Below, in pieces: positions 12,001 through 27,000 of a DNA stretch of 64,000 nucleotides; the stretch's first letter is position 1; every line of letters starts with the position of its first letter. Origin of the DNA: Serilophus lunatus (taxonomy: Eukaryota > Chordata > Aves > Passeriformes > Eurylaimidae). The stretch spans positions 1,598,695-1,662,694 of the forward strand of contig VXBA01001571.1 of NCBI GenBank assembly GCA_013399895.1, in the 5' to 3' direction. The notes below the pieces were generated by a model that saw nothing but the letters and a program-made list of their open reading frames with translations, ran no database searches and was not told where the DNA came from. The position numbers and the translations under genes are program-made.

Positions 12001-15000
12001 TGCACCAAGCCAATCATCACCCAGAGGCTCCCTCGCCAAGCTGTCTCTGGTAACTCCTTAAGCCCTTCCCCATAGAACTGATGCAAGCAAGTGAGCAGAA
12101 GAAACAGGGATTCTTTGGGAAGTAACTCCTGGTCAGCAATGCTTCCAAGTATCTTGAGAAGGTACTCATATGCAACAGGATCCTTGAGGTAGAGCTTCTC
12201 ACAGCACTCTAAAAATTCTTCTTGAAGGTCCACTGGAACCAGATCCACCAGGGCAGAGAGCTGTCTGCTTAGCATTATTCCTTGTAGTCTTGCATCTGTG
12301 TGTCTGGAGGCAAAGGAATGAGGAAAGTTTATATAAGGTAAACAAGCTTCTGTAATGTGCTCGATTTAAGTAACATACATGGAAGAGGGGTCTTAATACC
12401 TAAAATCTGCTATTGAAGAGACAGCTAGGTTGGTCCATAGTGCCATGCTGACTTTGTGAAGCTGCTGTGCTCTCTCCACCCATTCTCCCAGTGTTACATG
12501 GGATGATGACAGAACAGGAAGCCCACTCACATCCCACTGGCTTGTCTTGCTGCTGCTAGTTAGAATTTCAAAGAAGCACTTGGAGAAAACAGCTCGGGTC
12601 AATACGCCTGGGCCCTAAATTAAGAGATTAAGAGTTAGACTGTTCAGTGCAACTTGCATTGACTAAGATTGAACTTATAATATTGCTTTAGAAAACTGTT
12701 GAATCATTCAATAAAAGCCTAGAGTCTGATTAGGTCAGAAGAGACAAACCTTCATAGAATGGTTCATATGTGATTTAGAGAGGTTTGTTTCCTCTGTTGC
12801 AGGTAGTGGCTTCCATGTCAGCCAGTAGTCTGGGTCTGTAGTGAAAGTACTGCTCCAAAAAGATGCTAACACAGCATTAACTAGTTGAGATGACAGAACA
12901 GACATTTCTTCAGGGGATATCTAGGGAGAAGGAAAAACATAGAGGTGAGAATAATGTACCAGGAGCAAAAGAGAATTAAGCATGCACACATACTAAGAAG
13001 TACGATAGTGTTTTTCAGTAGGAATAGTACAAGATATTCCTCAAGATCCATTTCAAATTCACATAATGTTTCCCTGAATCTCTCTTCAACAAAAAGAGTA
13101 CATACACTTCCTGAGGTCTGCACTCTCTGCTGTCTGTGAAATATACAGCATGGTTACAGAGCAAGTTGTTAGAATACAGCCTCTAGTCTTTGGCTGTGCA
13201 ACCTTTCATTGCAATACACAAGGGTGCAGAAGCATGAAACAGGTAAAGCTACCCAATACCCTGCTCTGAAGCATTTATAGTGAATTTTTGGTTTACTGTG
13301 CTTTGTGAAAGAAAACACAATCACTGTATCATGAATATTAACCACTCAGAGTTAGTAAATGCTCTATAGAAAATGCACCAAATAACTTTATCAGTCTATT
13401 CAATTTGCAACACAGATCTAAAAAACTTTGAAGAAACAGGATCAGATATGTCTTTTTCAGCATAAAATTATTTTGAATACATAGATACAACTAGGCTGGC
13501 ACCTGCAATTCAAACAATTTCCTGTTTTCCATTAGGTCAGAGATGGATGAATACAACAATACTCAAACTAGATCATACAGAACTATGTTATTTAAGACTT
13601 CACTGTATTTTATCTTTTAACATCGTGTTTTAATTACGTTTTTTCAAGTCTCACATATAATTACCTTTTCTATTAAAAAAGAACAGTTTTTATCAGCCAC
13701 AGATTAAAAAACCTGCACACATATTTTGAAGAATCTGTTGAAAACCTTTGCAAGACTAATTAAACTAAAACTTGTTCTTACTTCACCAAGGTGTAACAAG
13801 TGCCAGAGTCCAGAGAGCTGGTGAGAAGCAGCTGGTGTCAACTTCAGAGAAAAAGCTATGAACTGAGCTAGATCTGAACATATGCTTAATTCTTGACCAC
13901 AATTCTCCCTGTAGCAGGTAAAAAAAAAAAAAAAAAAAAAGCAACCTAAGTAATGCTTAAGCAGGGCACATAAAATAAATCATATGGATAGCAAAACAAA
14001 TTGAGAATGGCAGGCAAAGTCACTGAAAGATTAAAACAACAGCATTTAAACATTGGAGAAGAACAAGTACTCAAATCACTCGAAACCTCTAAAGATGATA
14101 AAATCTAAACACAAGAAAAAAGAGGAAGAAATGGAATCTCCTGTAGCTATAAGCTACATGTTCAGCAAAACATGCAAAATATTTGAGAATAAACTGTCTT
14201 CTTGCTTTATAGTTTTTGTAAAAAATCAGAACTTTGCTGAATTCAAGAGTGAACCAATGATTCTAAGAGTCTCATTGCACAAAAAATTACTTTCACTGAA
14301 ATCCATAAATGAATAGCTCTCTTTTAAAGAATGGTAAGCCAGAAAAAAACCCAAATACACTTGGCTTCTTAAAGCAACACTAACATTTTTCAAATTAATA
14401 GTGTCAATTAAAACTATGATACTATGTGTGTATCATTTACACAAAAGCATGCATGATAGTGTACTTTCTACATCTCCAGGTCCAATTCAGTCTTTCTTCA
14501 GTATCCCCCAGCAACATTTCATTAAAAGGCAAATATGTATTTGCAAAAGCAAAATACTATGTAGCTTTTACTACATAAAAGGGTTAGTTTTCCTTCACCT
14601 ATAACCCATTCTACCACTAATAAAGCAATTTCTGGAATCTCATGTGTTTACTTCAAGGGGCTTGGACACCAGCATTCCTGTATTTGCCTCAATAAAGTAA
14701 GCTGGAAAAGAATTACTTCCTCAGTTTAATATAAACCATTCCTCTGCTGATATTTTTTATACTTGCCCAAGTGCAATTTTGCATGCAGACAAGGAATACA
14801 CATGGTTTGTATACACAAGTACACATATTTGTGTACCACGGTACTGAAGTTACAGCTTCTAGCTAGGGATTTTGAGTCTCATGAAAGGAACATAGCATTT
14901 CTTTCTCCAACCTTCTTCTTACCTTCTTGCACAAGCCTTGGCCACATAGTCTGCTGTCAGTTTGTACTGCCACAGCACACCTATGTATTCCATTGCAGGC

Positions 15001-18000
15001 CACAGCTGAACCTGACTGCAGAGCTGGTTTAGCAAGGTAGAGTCTAACGGGCTGGAGATGGTGTCTTCAGGAAACCTTTCTTCTGAACGACTGTATTTAA
15101 CTCCTTCTGCTCTGAGGTGTGAATGCACAGCTTGCAAAAAAGCCTGTAGTTGACCTGTTTGACATAATGCAAGAGGTACATAAATGCATGTACTGTATTT
15201 CTTGCCACTAAACATTTAACATCATTTCCATCTGTATACAGAAAGAATGGAGATGACATAAATCATCCCGTTGGGCTCTTCAAAAGTGTTACCTACCCAG
15301 ACTAACATCTTCTAAATGATTGGCTCTTACTATCAGGCCATCTGCTTGCAACAATGCTTTCTTTATCTTCATTCCACTGGCAGCAATTTTTAGACAGCAC
15401 ATTTTTTCCTGCCATCTACTTTCTCCAAAGGCCAATCTTAGCTCCAAGATGTTAAGTGGTTTGCTGAGAACTTTTAACTGAGAAAAACATTCTATGCCCA
15501 GTTTATCCTGGAAACATGAAAAGGACAATTTGTTTCAGCAGCACCAACAAAACAACAAACAAGATTTGTGACTGGAGTCAAAACTAAGATTTCAAATTCA
15601 CATGCATACAATTAAAGTACAATTATATATAAATCAGCCTGCAACTACTTTTAGTAGCCCTACCCAATAAGGTAGGAAGATAGAAATTGAAACAGTTGGC
15701 CACAATTCCTCCTTGTCAAGTTGGGCTTTTTTTCCCCCCTTCATGAAGACACTGCATAGATCATGCAGACAAGCAATGCTTCAACATGGCAGCTGAACTA
15801 AATCAAGGGCAATAAATACACAAAATAAAAAAATACCAGCAGCTACTGTCACTTATAAGAAACAGCAGTTTACACCTGCAATTTAAACACATTTGGATGC
15901 TTAGAAAAATCTCCCCATATTCTTAATAAGCACTTAATGTTCTTCAGAGCCCCACAAAGTAAATACCTTAAAAGGAAGAGGTCTTCCTAGAGACTTCTGT
16001 AATATCTTCATATTAGCAGAAATACCAGCAGGATTGACCAAGCAGGTCTGAATCTGCTGTGAAACAGACTGAATTTCCCTGGAAATCCTTTTAGAAAAAA
16101 AAAAAAAAGAAGAGGGGCAGAGGAGACAAAAAAGCCCACACAGTTAACAGAAGTTTAGGAAACAGGGCAAATGGATGCACAAGAAAGGCAAATCCCTCTC
16201 ATCCTTTCCTTAAAGAGGTAAAAATTCTAGATGATCATTCAGTTAGGAACCCCACATGTTTAAAATGAATAGATATTTAATACATTGTACTTGCATCACT
16301 AATGGAATACAACTTGGACACTGATGGCAAACAATGCTAATTAGCTATAATACTAAAGAAAAGAGTAATTTACACAGCCATTTAACAGAAACAAATGAAA
16401 AGCCACTGAACAAGTCACTCACTTGTTCTGGTCTGATCCAACAAGCATCTGAGGAATTCTGTCAATTAGGTGCTTCATAACCCAGTGCCAGTGCAGAGAC
16501 AGAAGTGACAACCCTGGGGAATCCACTGTCACAGTATCAGAGACTGCCCAGAACCTGTCACGCCACAGCAAGCGGTATAAAATCTAACAACAAGCCAAAA
16601 AGGTTAGTTTTACTACTGCTGCATGTTACAGAATATTTTGTACTTCAAGCAAAAGAAAGAGCAAAACCACCATCACTTGCACAAACCTCAGACTCCCCCA
16701 GTGCTTCGCATTTAGTGGTACATAACCAGTACTCAACTATATGTTCTCTAAAAACACCACAAAATTCTGCAGACAGGTGGAACCACACAAGCCAAAACTG
16801 AGCAACCCCTGCACCAAGTCTCCAATGTGAAAACTTCAGCAAAACAGTATCATGGTCTGAAAAGGGAGAGGGAGAAGTGAACCACCCCTGTCATCTGCAT
16901 GCCCCCTCTCCAGGTTCAGATATTCTTACTGCAGATAGATGTGGATACTACCTTTACTATCAGTGGAGATAAAGAGCCACTTCTACAGCACAATTCATGC
17001 CATCCTAGCATACTTTGAATACCATCAGAAGTAATGCACTTCATTTCATGGTCCCTGAAACTAAAAATAGTACTCTGCACACAATCTCATTTCATTTTAC
17101 TTCCATATACTATGGGAAGTCTACTCACATCATGCATGTCGTCGTCACTTAAGGCCACCTGAGTAGACTTCACCCAGTGAAGTGCAAATGCATCCCAAAG
17201 TTCAAAGAAAGCAACAAGGTTGACCACTATTGCATGAGGAAGACAGTTGTAACTTCCTGGACCTGAATTTTGGGAAGAGGGAGAGAAAAGCAGAGACTGA
17301 GCATTCCAGCCACATCACACGACACATAAGGGTCAACTTCTAATCACTAGATCCTCTCTATGGTTGAGACAAAAAACAAACTTGAAAAGATCCAAGAATT
17401 GAAGTAATAAAACCAGTCCTTCACTATTTGCACAATTCTCCATCACCTCTATGCATTTTATATAGAAATATATCTATATAAAATCATTAATGAAGGAATC
17501 ATTGATCAATTGCTTCTATGCAGCACACTAACTTGATCACTAAATTCTTTGTTTTAGAAGTAAAACTTCCTACTTACATAAAACAAAAGCATGTCTGAGG
17601 AACCTGGTTCTTTTTCTAGCTAAGACAAAACATTATTCTACTTTCTCTCTACCATTATCCTAAAGTTTAGATAATTAAGAGAGAAATTATATTCACTCAT
17701 TTCATAGTAAAGGCAGGACTAATGTGCTATCTAAAACATTCTTAAATTACTGCACTTACAGTCTAGCCTTGGGTATATCCAATTTAAGAATAATGTGTTA
17801 GATACCACATTAGCCTTCAATTGACTGCTTTACATTCACACATTCTTCAGACACTCAGGATACATCATGTTTAAAGTACACATTTCACAACAATGCAAAT
17901 TAACCATATTTCAAATTGAATACAGAACCAAAGGGAACAGTGACAATCAACCCACTTTTGCGGAAATCTAGAGACATTCTTAAGACACTGTTTCTTGGCT

Positions 18001-21000
18001 TCTTGCTGGCAATCAAATTCTTCTCAGTGTGACTTCTTTTTTCTCGGTCAAGAAATAACATTGCCCTGAAGTAAAGACAAAGTAGTTAAAAATCCTGTAC
18101 TACTTTAAAGCCTCAGCCTTATGAAAATGGTGAGCTACAAAATTACATAATACATTCGCTGTGTTTTGGAGGAAGAACCAAATGCAGCACAACTAGCTGC
18201 TTGAATATGGTTTCTGTAGAAAGAAGCTTCAAAAAGCAGATTCCTGATTTCACCAGAAAAAGTAGTGAGCTACAAAACAAATGCTCACTTGTGAAGGACT
18301 TATGAGCAGCTGCTTCCTTACACTGCAACTACAAAACTTTTTTACTAAGAAAAGCAGTCCAAATCTAAAAGCATGGCAATTATTTAAGTTTTGTCAGAGA
18401 TTTCACACTGCTGCTTCTGCCTCTTTAATGCTTTATCACATAGTTTTCGTTTGTCCTTGAAGAACTGCGGCCTATATGGAATGCTGAGAGTTCTGCTCTC
18501 TGTATTCCATGATTAATTTTAGATTGTATCTACAGAAAACAGAAACAAAGAATCTAAATATGTGTACAAAACCTCTGCCTGCTATTTTAGATCACATCTA
18601 TCAAAAACTAAAATATACTTGGCATACACAAGTGTCCATTCAGCACTGATTACAGTCACTGGGCAGTCTTTACAAGTGTTTTTTTTTTAACCCACCTATT
18701 TGCTGCAGATTTCAGAAGGATTAGAAGCTGGTCTGTGTGCTCCATTTCTGTATCAAAGTTCATCGAATTTCTAATGATTTCTAAAAATTGCATATTCCAT
18801 CTTGGGTCCAGAGGCATCACATGTTCATCTAAAAAGGCAGACAAACCAAGACAGGACAGCAATGGAAACATTATTCAGTAGAAGACTTTTCTTGATCTCC
18901 CAGCCTATGCAAGAATATTAGGCAAAGAGAGGGAAGCTGAAGAAGGCAGTCTTAAACTCTCTCACTCCAGATATTCCAACAGAATAACATTAAGCTGACT
19001 GAAAGTTCTGTAAAACAGAATGGTGACAATAAATTGAACAGCAGTCAGACTACCCAGACAGCCTGGAAACTCAAGTCCAAATCACAGCCCAAGCAAGAGA
19101 CTTGTAACCATCTGTAATAGGTCCAGTGTCACTCTAAGTAGCTTTCATGCACCTAACAGACTTGGAAAGAAAACCACAGGCCTGAACTCCCCACAAAACA
19201 CCAAGGGAAAATAATAGTCCACAACAAGGGTTTCAGATGGACTAACAATTAAATCCTAGGGAAAAACAGGGTGCCTAAACTGTCAAGTCAGAAAGGCAGT
19301 GGATATATGCATCACTCTTCAAAATACTGCTTAACTCTGAGCTGTAGGAATACATCTGGGTCACACATACACAGCCAAGACTCATGGTCGTGGCACTCAT
19401 GAATGCATTTAACTGCCATACTTGCAGTTCTAGACACTAAGAATATCTGTTGTGATTTGTTTTATGACAAGAGCAACATATAGTTAGAACTTAGCCTTTG
19501 TTTTGTTACATACATTTCCTAAGAAGGCTTGCAATGTGTTCAGAGAACAAATAATGGAAGCATCCATGTCTTAAATCACTCTTTTTCAGAAGTACCTGTC
19601 ATAGTTGGCTGTAGCAACTTGATCATGTTACTGACTCCAGATGAGAGAGGACTGGCATAGAAACAACCAAGGGCTACAGCACCTGCTTCCAGATGAATCC
19701 GCACTGAATCTGTAGGTGAAGAGAACAGAGACATAAAAGAGCATTTAGTACAAGAAAAAACTTCAGCTGAGCCTGCTGCTCAAGGAGATTGAATCAAATC
19801 CGTGCATGCACTCTGGGTATGCTGGATAATATTATTTTGTATTAGCTACCAGGAGTCTTAAAAGCAGTCAGAACGTCATGGGTGAAGACATAAACTCAGT
19901 AAAGAGTTCTAGTTAAACTCAGTAAAGAGTTCATGTATGCTATTAAAAATTTGGCTTGTGAAAATCCATGACTATATACTTTTAAATCTCCCTCTCAGTA
20001 CATCTGTGTTTTTTTTTTGGGGGGGGGAGGTTGCTTTCAAAAAAAAAAAAAAAAGCACACTTTTTTCATTAAAGTAATTTCCTACTTTATAGACCTACCT
20101 GCCTGAAAAAACAGTAAAATAAAGGACAAGCAGTCCCATTAATGTAGAGACAAGACAGACTGAGATTTCACACCATTCAAGGAAGCTACATGTGTGAATT
20201 ACTTTGATTACCTCCTGTCTAAATTCTCCATAAGTTTAGTGTGATTAATAATGTAATTAAGCAATGAATAGCTCATTTCAGTTGCTATCCTGAATGTTCA
20301 GTGAACACTGCTTAAGGACATCTGTTCTGCAGTTTCCTGGCTTTTTAATCATTTGTATGTTAACACAAAATAAAAAGAAAGCATCTTACTTTTTTTAACT
20401 AACACATAAAAAATAGTGGCAAGAAAAGCATATTTGCTTACATAGACAAAGAGGGATCAAAAAATAACTGTAATTTAGAAGTGATACAAATTAAATGCAT
20501 GCTTGAATAATAAAGGACAATGTTTAGCTCAAAGTCTCCTGTTGTCCCTAATATGCATAACCTGTCTCTGTCCCTCCTTGGAGTCTCAATGCCCTTGACT
20601 TAAGTCTGGATAGTTGAGAGTTTCCACATCAGGTAATTTGAATGGTCTGGATGTTTTCACAGAAGACGTAAAATTTGTAAAAACCCAACCAATTAGCCCA
20701 TAGACAAAACAAAGTTAAATAATTACATACCAAGTGCCTGTGGCAGACTTTTGGCTAAGGAATTAAGCCATTTAACTCTTAATTTCCAATCTTGGTTGGT
20801 TGCCTTTTCTATGAACAATTTCACTGAAGCCTGAAGAACTTCCATTTTATCTATCCAGTTTTCATCTATCTCAACAGGACTGAATTTGAGACTCTCGGGA
20901 TTAGTGGACTGCATGATTTTTTGAAGATCTTTCAGAGTCAGTGGTAGTGTCCTGAAACACAAAGAAGTGCAGTAATCAAGGGCTCAGACTGCCAGATCCA

Positions 21001-24000
21001 GGAAAGTGTATATTTTGCATGCCAAGCTACTTAACGTGCAATCATGTTCAGGTAAGAGGGTAGCAATGCAATAATATTTCCTCCTTTAGTTATCTTTAAA
21101 ATCAGTTTCCAGCTTCAGATCAGTTGGGGGTGTCTACTATTAGCAACTCACTATTGCCAAATATTCATGCGGTACCCAAAGTGAATATGCACAGTATACC
21201 ACTGAGAAATTTTAAATGATTTGTGCACCAGAATGATATGCAAAGTTCAGTTAAAAAAAGAAAGATAAATAAGTGTCATTGATTAAAAAATAAAACAAAA
21301 CCAAAAAGTAAACAACAAAGCATGTTGCTAAGGTTTTAAAATTTCAACATATATATATATTAGTACTAGCTTCTACAGCTTGTTCTTTCATGGGAAGCAA
21401 ACTACAGTACCTGTCTAGAGTAGGTTTTTGTACCAGTATTGTGAAATTAAGTTACATTGCACAAGAAATCATTAAAAAGAATTCCTGCATATGCCCCTTG
21501 CACATGGACCCTTGCTTTCAGACAGCTGTACATGAAGAAGGAAATTTGTTTTTTTCACCTGAAGCTACTGGACCTAAATTAACTGATTATATGAAAACTT
21601 GAAATACCAAGGATCATTAGTATACTTAAAAGTAGTTAAATATTCGGGTTTTTTAAAGCTCAGAAGGAAACTGAAGGAAGATTATTTTGTAGCTCTTATT
21701 ATCTATTAAATTCAGTGCTGGAACTTCTGCTAAATTCTGCTTATTTCTAATAACTCCCAAAATGGGTCAAAAGTACCTACTGAAGATTAAAGAAGCAAGT
21801 TTTTTTTATATATATTTTGAGTATTTTGAAGACTGAAGAATAAAACAGTAAATAATTAAATTTCTATTTGTAGTGGTTGTATGGAAAGGTAACAGGAACA
21901 CAGCTACACAGCATGACAGTCACAGTCTACCTGCACAATTTGATGAAGATAGAATTTTGCATGGAACATGCCATGAGTAGTCCATATATATAATTTCCTA
22001 TTTATTAGACAAAAAAATGTTTCCTGCCTACCTGAAGTTTCCAAGGTTCAGTCTCTGCAGACAATACATCAGGGCCTGTGCATCTCTCTGGACTGTTGAA
22101 AGGAGTGAGTCTTCAGCTGCAAACAGACCTGTGGGTAGGGAGTCTGGCCACAATCCCGGTGCTAGCAAGGACTCACCCCAAGTTTCATGGGAAGCAAGAG
22201 ATGAAGCATGCTTCGTAACCAACTCCAACACAAGCTACAACAAACCACCAAAATGCAGTTTAGAATCATATTCAAATATGTAACATGTATTCAAGTGCAA
22301 TAGCTCAGGAAACTCTTTTAATTATGTGTTTATTGTGAGACCATTATAAATCAAATGTTCTAGGAGCACTATATAACCTACACGATAAAAGTACCAAAAC
22401 ACTCCTACCAGAAGAGAAATAACATACTGTACAGTTTAAAACTGGAAGTGAATATGTCTACAGATGACAGTGTGCACAGTTTAACAGGCTACATATTCAC
22501 CAGTATTAATATTCCAAAGCCTCAGATGAAGCTGTAAAAACCCACAAGCCTCAGAGGCCAACAGAGATACTTTCCGCCTCCCTTACGCTGCAAGAGTGAG
22601 CCAATGTCTACAAATGTATGACAAATCATACTGATCCCTCAGGGATTATCTCAAAAAGCACATCACAAATTGAGAGTCTTCATGCGATTCTCACTAATCT
22701 GAACTCTGTCTCCAGTAGCATGCTACAATGCTGAAGAAATGCATCATGAAAGGACAAGTGACAGCTGAAATTCACTGTACTTCACCATTCAATACTAAAA
22801 AAAACCTAAACTCAGTACCTAAAAGACAGAGAAAATGTCCCAATGCCACTTAACTCCTTTTCTTTGTCACTGGACAGATACTTGAGAAGAAAATTAAAAT
22901 TGTTTGGTTCACTCTCTAAGAGCTCCATCTTCATCAATCCCTTTTTCAAACATGACCCTCATGAAATGACATTTTTCACTTATCTAGATCATACAAGAAA
23001 AGCTTTCAAATACAGGATTTATACCTTTTGGTTAATCTGTAGTTGTTGTGAGCGGCCATAAACTTCCCAACAGGCTCTATAAAAAGACTTTGCTAATCCA
23101 AAGCCTCTTTTTAGTTGCTGTACAATTAATTCAGCAGCCTGAAGCAAAGGTGACAAAGATGACACAGAACCTGAAAGACACACAGCATTTAGGGTGATAT
23201 GAATATTTAGCAACTCTCAGCCCTTTAACCCTCTGAGGACGATCACCACTTTAGATGCCAAGGATGATTCTAAACAAGACTTTTAAAAGTCTTAGCAAAA
23301 ACTGAACGGAGTCTTCCCAAGGTTAACAAGAAAAATCAGTAATGACTGTAAATAACAGATGAACAGGTCAAAATAAGATATCAAGCAGCTGAGATGAATG
23401 AAACTCAGCATCATCTTGCTCCAAAGAACAACTTAAACAGGCCTTGTGCAAATCTTCTATTTTGCTGATTTTCACTCAAAATGTGCCAGTGTCTGATGTC
23501 TCCTTAAGAAGGCACTCTATTATGACCTCTTTATGATTTTGGCCTACTTCCTGAGAATGCAAAAAAACCAACCCAAAACTACCTGATTACAGTTTTATTG
23601 GCACATAACAAAATAAAATAACTAAGCTGTAATACTGAAGAGTTCATCCATATATAGGTATTGAGCCTAAATTTTTAACAAACACCCAATTTTTTTTTTT
23701 TACCTGCTATTGCTGCCTTGGTTTCTGAATGCACAGCCATAAGTGCATCACAGACACCATCCCCAACAAGACCCAAACCATGCAGGAGTAACTTCAAATC
23801 CAAAGTGTCCAATTCATTTCCATCATTCTCTCCAGGAATGTAAATTTCAATCCCACGATTGCGCATGGCTCTGGATATTTCCCCATGAACTGGATCCATA
23901 GAAAGGAAAAGCCTGTTGGATATTAGAATAGTTCAAGTTGGAAGGGATCTAGAGGGATCATCTAATTCCAACTGCCTAATTCCAACTTAGGTCCTTAAAC

Positions 24001-27000
24001 TATAGCTCTGGAACCATAAAGTAAGTTCATCTTCATAAAAATGGGGACACTGATATCTAGAAAGCCAGAGACAGCTACTGAATTTAAATGAGAAATCTGT
24101 ATGAATAGTTATACTTTGAAATTAGATGCAGATATTCTGCATGACATTTAACTCATTATATCTGAGTTATGTCTGTTTTATCATTGGTCACTTACAAAGA
24201 AAAGTTAAGCTATGTCTCTGAGCTATAAAAGACTTTTAAAAGTCTTAGCAACAGCTTCAGATAAATCTGTGCAGTTTAAAAATCAAAGTATTCCACACTC
24301 AAGTAGTTAACACTATCAGTAGACACCTCTTAAAAGCAAGGAGGAAAATATAGTTCTGAGATACAATGCAGCGAAAACGGGTTCTGAAAAGCCAAAATAT
24401 GTTGTTTCTAATTCAGAGGAACCAGAACATATCAGTCCCAATATTCTTTTTATAGATTTATAAGAGATAGGAATTATACAGAATACTCTGTATGTTCTCC
24501 TCCAATTTTCCCTACAGACTACTTCAAGTCTGAGGTAATAGACTGTCTGTTTGTGTGGTTTGTTGGTTTTCTGTCACTGCAGGAAACTCAAATTTATAGA
24601 CGAGATGGAAAAAGCTGAGAAGAAAATTATTATATCCATATACCAGCTTTTATTACCAGCATATCTAAAAACGTTACCATCTTCAACACATGTTCCCTCA
24701 ACTTCATTACAGTGAGACAGAGAAGTGCTGAAATCCTAAATCAGAAATGGAAAATCAAGGCAGTGGTACACTGCTATGAATTTTTTATTGTAATAGTCTG
24801 TGCCTGAAACAGGGATATAAAGCAAAGCTTCTTCAGCTCTCTCTCATATGCTCATCACAGTGCAGTTTTCTTCCTTGCCAGAAAGAGTCACTACAATACA
24901 CAGCAAACTGAATAGAATTCAAAATACCAGAAGAGTGGCTCGCTAAAGACATTTCTATTCTAAACCTGCTATTTGGTAAGAGGGGAAAAAAAGACAAAAA
25001 AGAAAAATAAAAGCAGAAATGCAAAGCACCTGAAGTTAGGATGAGGAGCTATCGTAGGTATTGTGCCATCTATCACACCTCTCTCACTCATGGTAAGAAC
25101 ACCTCCTGGTTCAAGTAAAGCATTCAAGCGGTCCAGCACAGAAGGGCTGCATTCAAAAGAAATCCATATGGTTATAAAAAGGTAACAATCTGATCCCTTT
25201 CTGGTCTGAAATCAAAATGGTACCACTCTTAAGCAAAAAGCCAAACAATTAATTATTTTATAAAGTAACAACTGCTAAGCTGTCTAAGAAAGAGGAGACT
25301 CTTCCAAAAAATCTAAGTTACTCCTCCCACGTATTATCAAATACAAAATGTTCAGTTGTGAACCACACAGCAAGAGGCAAAGTCAATTTGGGAGGTCAAA
25401 GGATTTACTCAGTGAAACAAGGCCACTAAAACCTCTTACTTGCAGAAATTAACGTTGTCCATTAAGAGCCAGTCTCCAGATTGCAGGGCCTGAACCAACA
25501 TCCCATCCACCCACTCAAAAGTGCCATGGCTGTTACAGTCAGCAGCCTGAGCCTGCTGCAGCTTGAAACGCCGAAACTCTTCTACCAGGTGAGCAAACTC
25601 TGAAAGGAAGTATATCTTACATTGAGACTTATATTATAGAGATAGCTTCCTATTCCAGTCAAGGAAAATAGCAATTCTTTTCTTAAACATATATGCTTCC
25701 TACTTCTTAGGGACACGTAACAGAAGCTCCAACTCTTCAAGTAGCCTCCCATGAACAAAACCCATGCAAACAGAAGGGGTTTGCAAGCACAGAGAACATA
25801 TAAACCAGATTGACACTTTCCTCCCTAAACAGATACTTTTCTCCACCCCTTCATTCCATTAGACAAAGTCTGATGGATATTAATGCCTTATGTTAAACAA
25901 TGACCAAAATACATAAAAAAAGCAAAATGCAATCCCTACATTTTTCTGCTGACATTCATAGAGTTCAGCTCATGAGTGCTTCAGAATTAAAATGCCAGAA
26001 TAGTATATCCAGGTTCCCCTTCTGAGGAGTATGAGAGCTTATATTGCACCATATGTTGAGTAGCTCAATACAGAAGATTTTCAGTATTTTAAACTGCCCA
26101 CCATACATACCTGCCTTTGAATAAGAATTTATTTTGTTGTTCAGTCGCTGGATAAGCACAAGTATTCCCTCCAGTTTGCTCACTAAATCAGCTGTAACAC
26201 TTCTACCTCCTTCACCCAGAGATTTGGGGTTGTAATTCAGGATAAAATTGCTCCAAGAACGCAGAACAAGTTCAGCATCATCTGCACAAATTTCTGTCAG
26301 GAGAAGACTATCCCTTACTAGTGTGTTCACAGCATTCTCCACTTTTTCCAAGAGGCACTGCCACGGCCTATTGACATCAACCTGCAAACAGGCCATTACA
26401 GAGTTAGTTCACAGAGAAGTCCTTGCTGCCCAAGGCTCCATTTCTGAACACTAAACTCACAGTGGACTGGTCACTGTTAGGTAGTAAGGACAAATATTGC
26501 CATACTATCAAAACAATATTTACCTGTTCAAATCCACCCAGGAGTTCAGTTGTATCCATTGCACTGTTCATTGCCATGATTTTTAGTCGATGGCCAGTGA
26601 GATGGGCCAACAGCTCAATAAGACTGGTTTTGCCGACAGCTGCTGGGCCCACCAGGATTACCATCCAGCTCATGTGCACACATTTCATTATGGACTCGAG
26701 GGACTGCAGTGAATGATGCAGAAGTAAGAGATTTCTGCCAGGATGAGGAATACAGTTGCCTCGAGAAAGAACTGAATAACCAATCTGAAAGGGATGAGAG
26801 GCACATGGGTGAATAATCCAAGAAGCAAATGGAAGCTTAGTTTTTCAAATTGCTTCTTTCTCTCCCCTTATAAAATTTCAACAGTTTACCTGAACATTAT
26901 AAGGATTGATGTGAAACTCTCTGGTTCCTGTATACACAGTGGCTTCCTGGCCAAAAATATCTCTAAATATAGAAATAACCTGGAACAGTTGAAAAAGGAA

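Noticed and set aside
14053..14316. 87-codon Lys-rich plus-strand open frame
   Set aside because: AT-rich intron composition; no domain or splice support.
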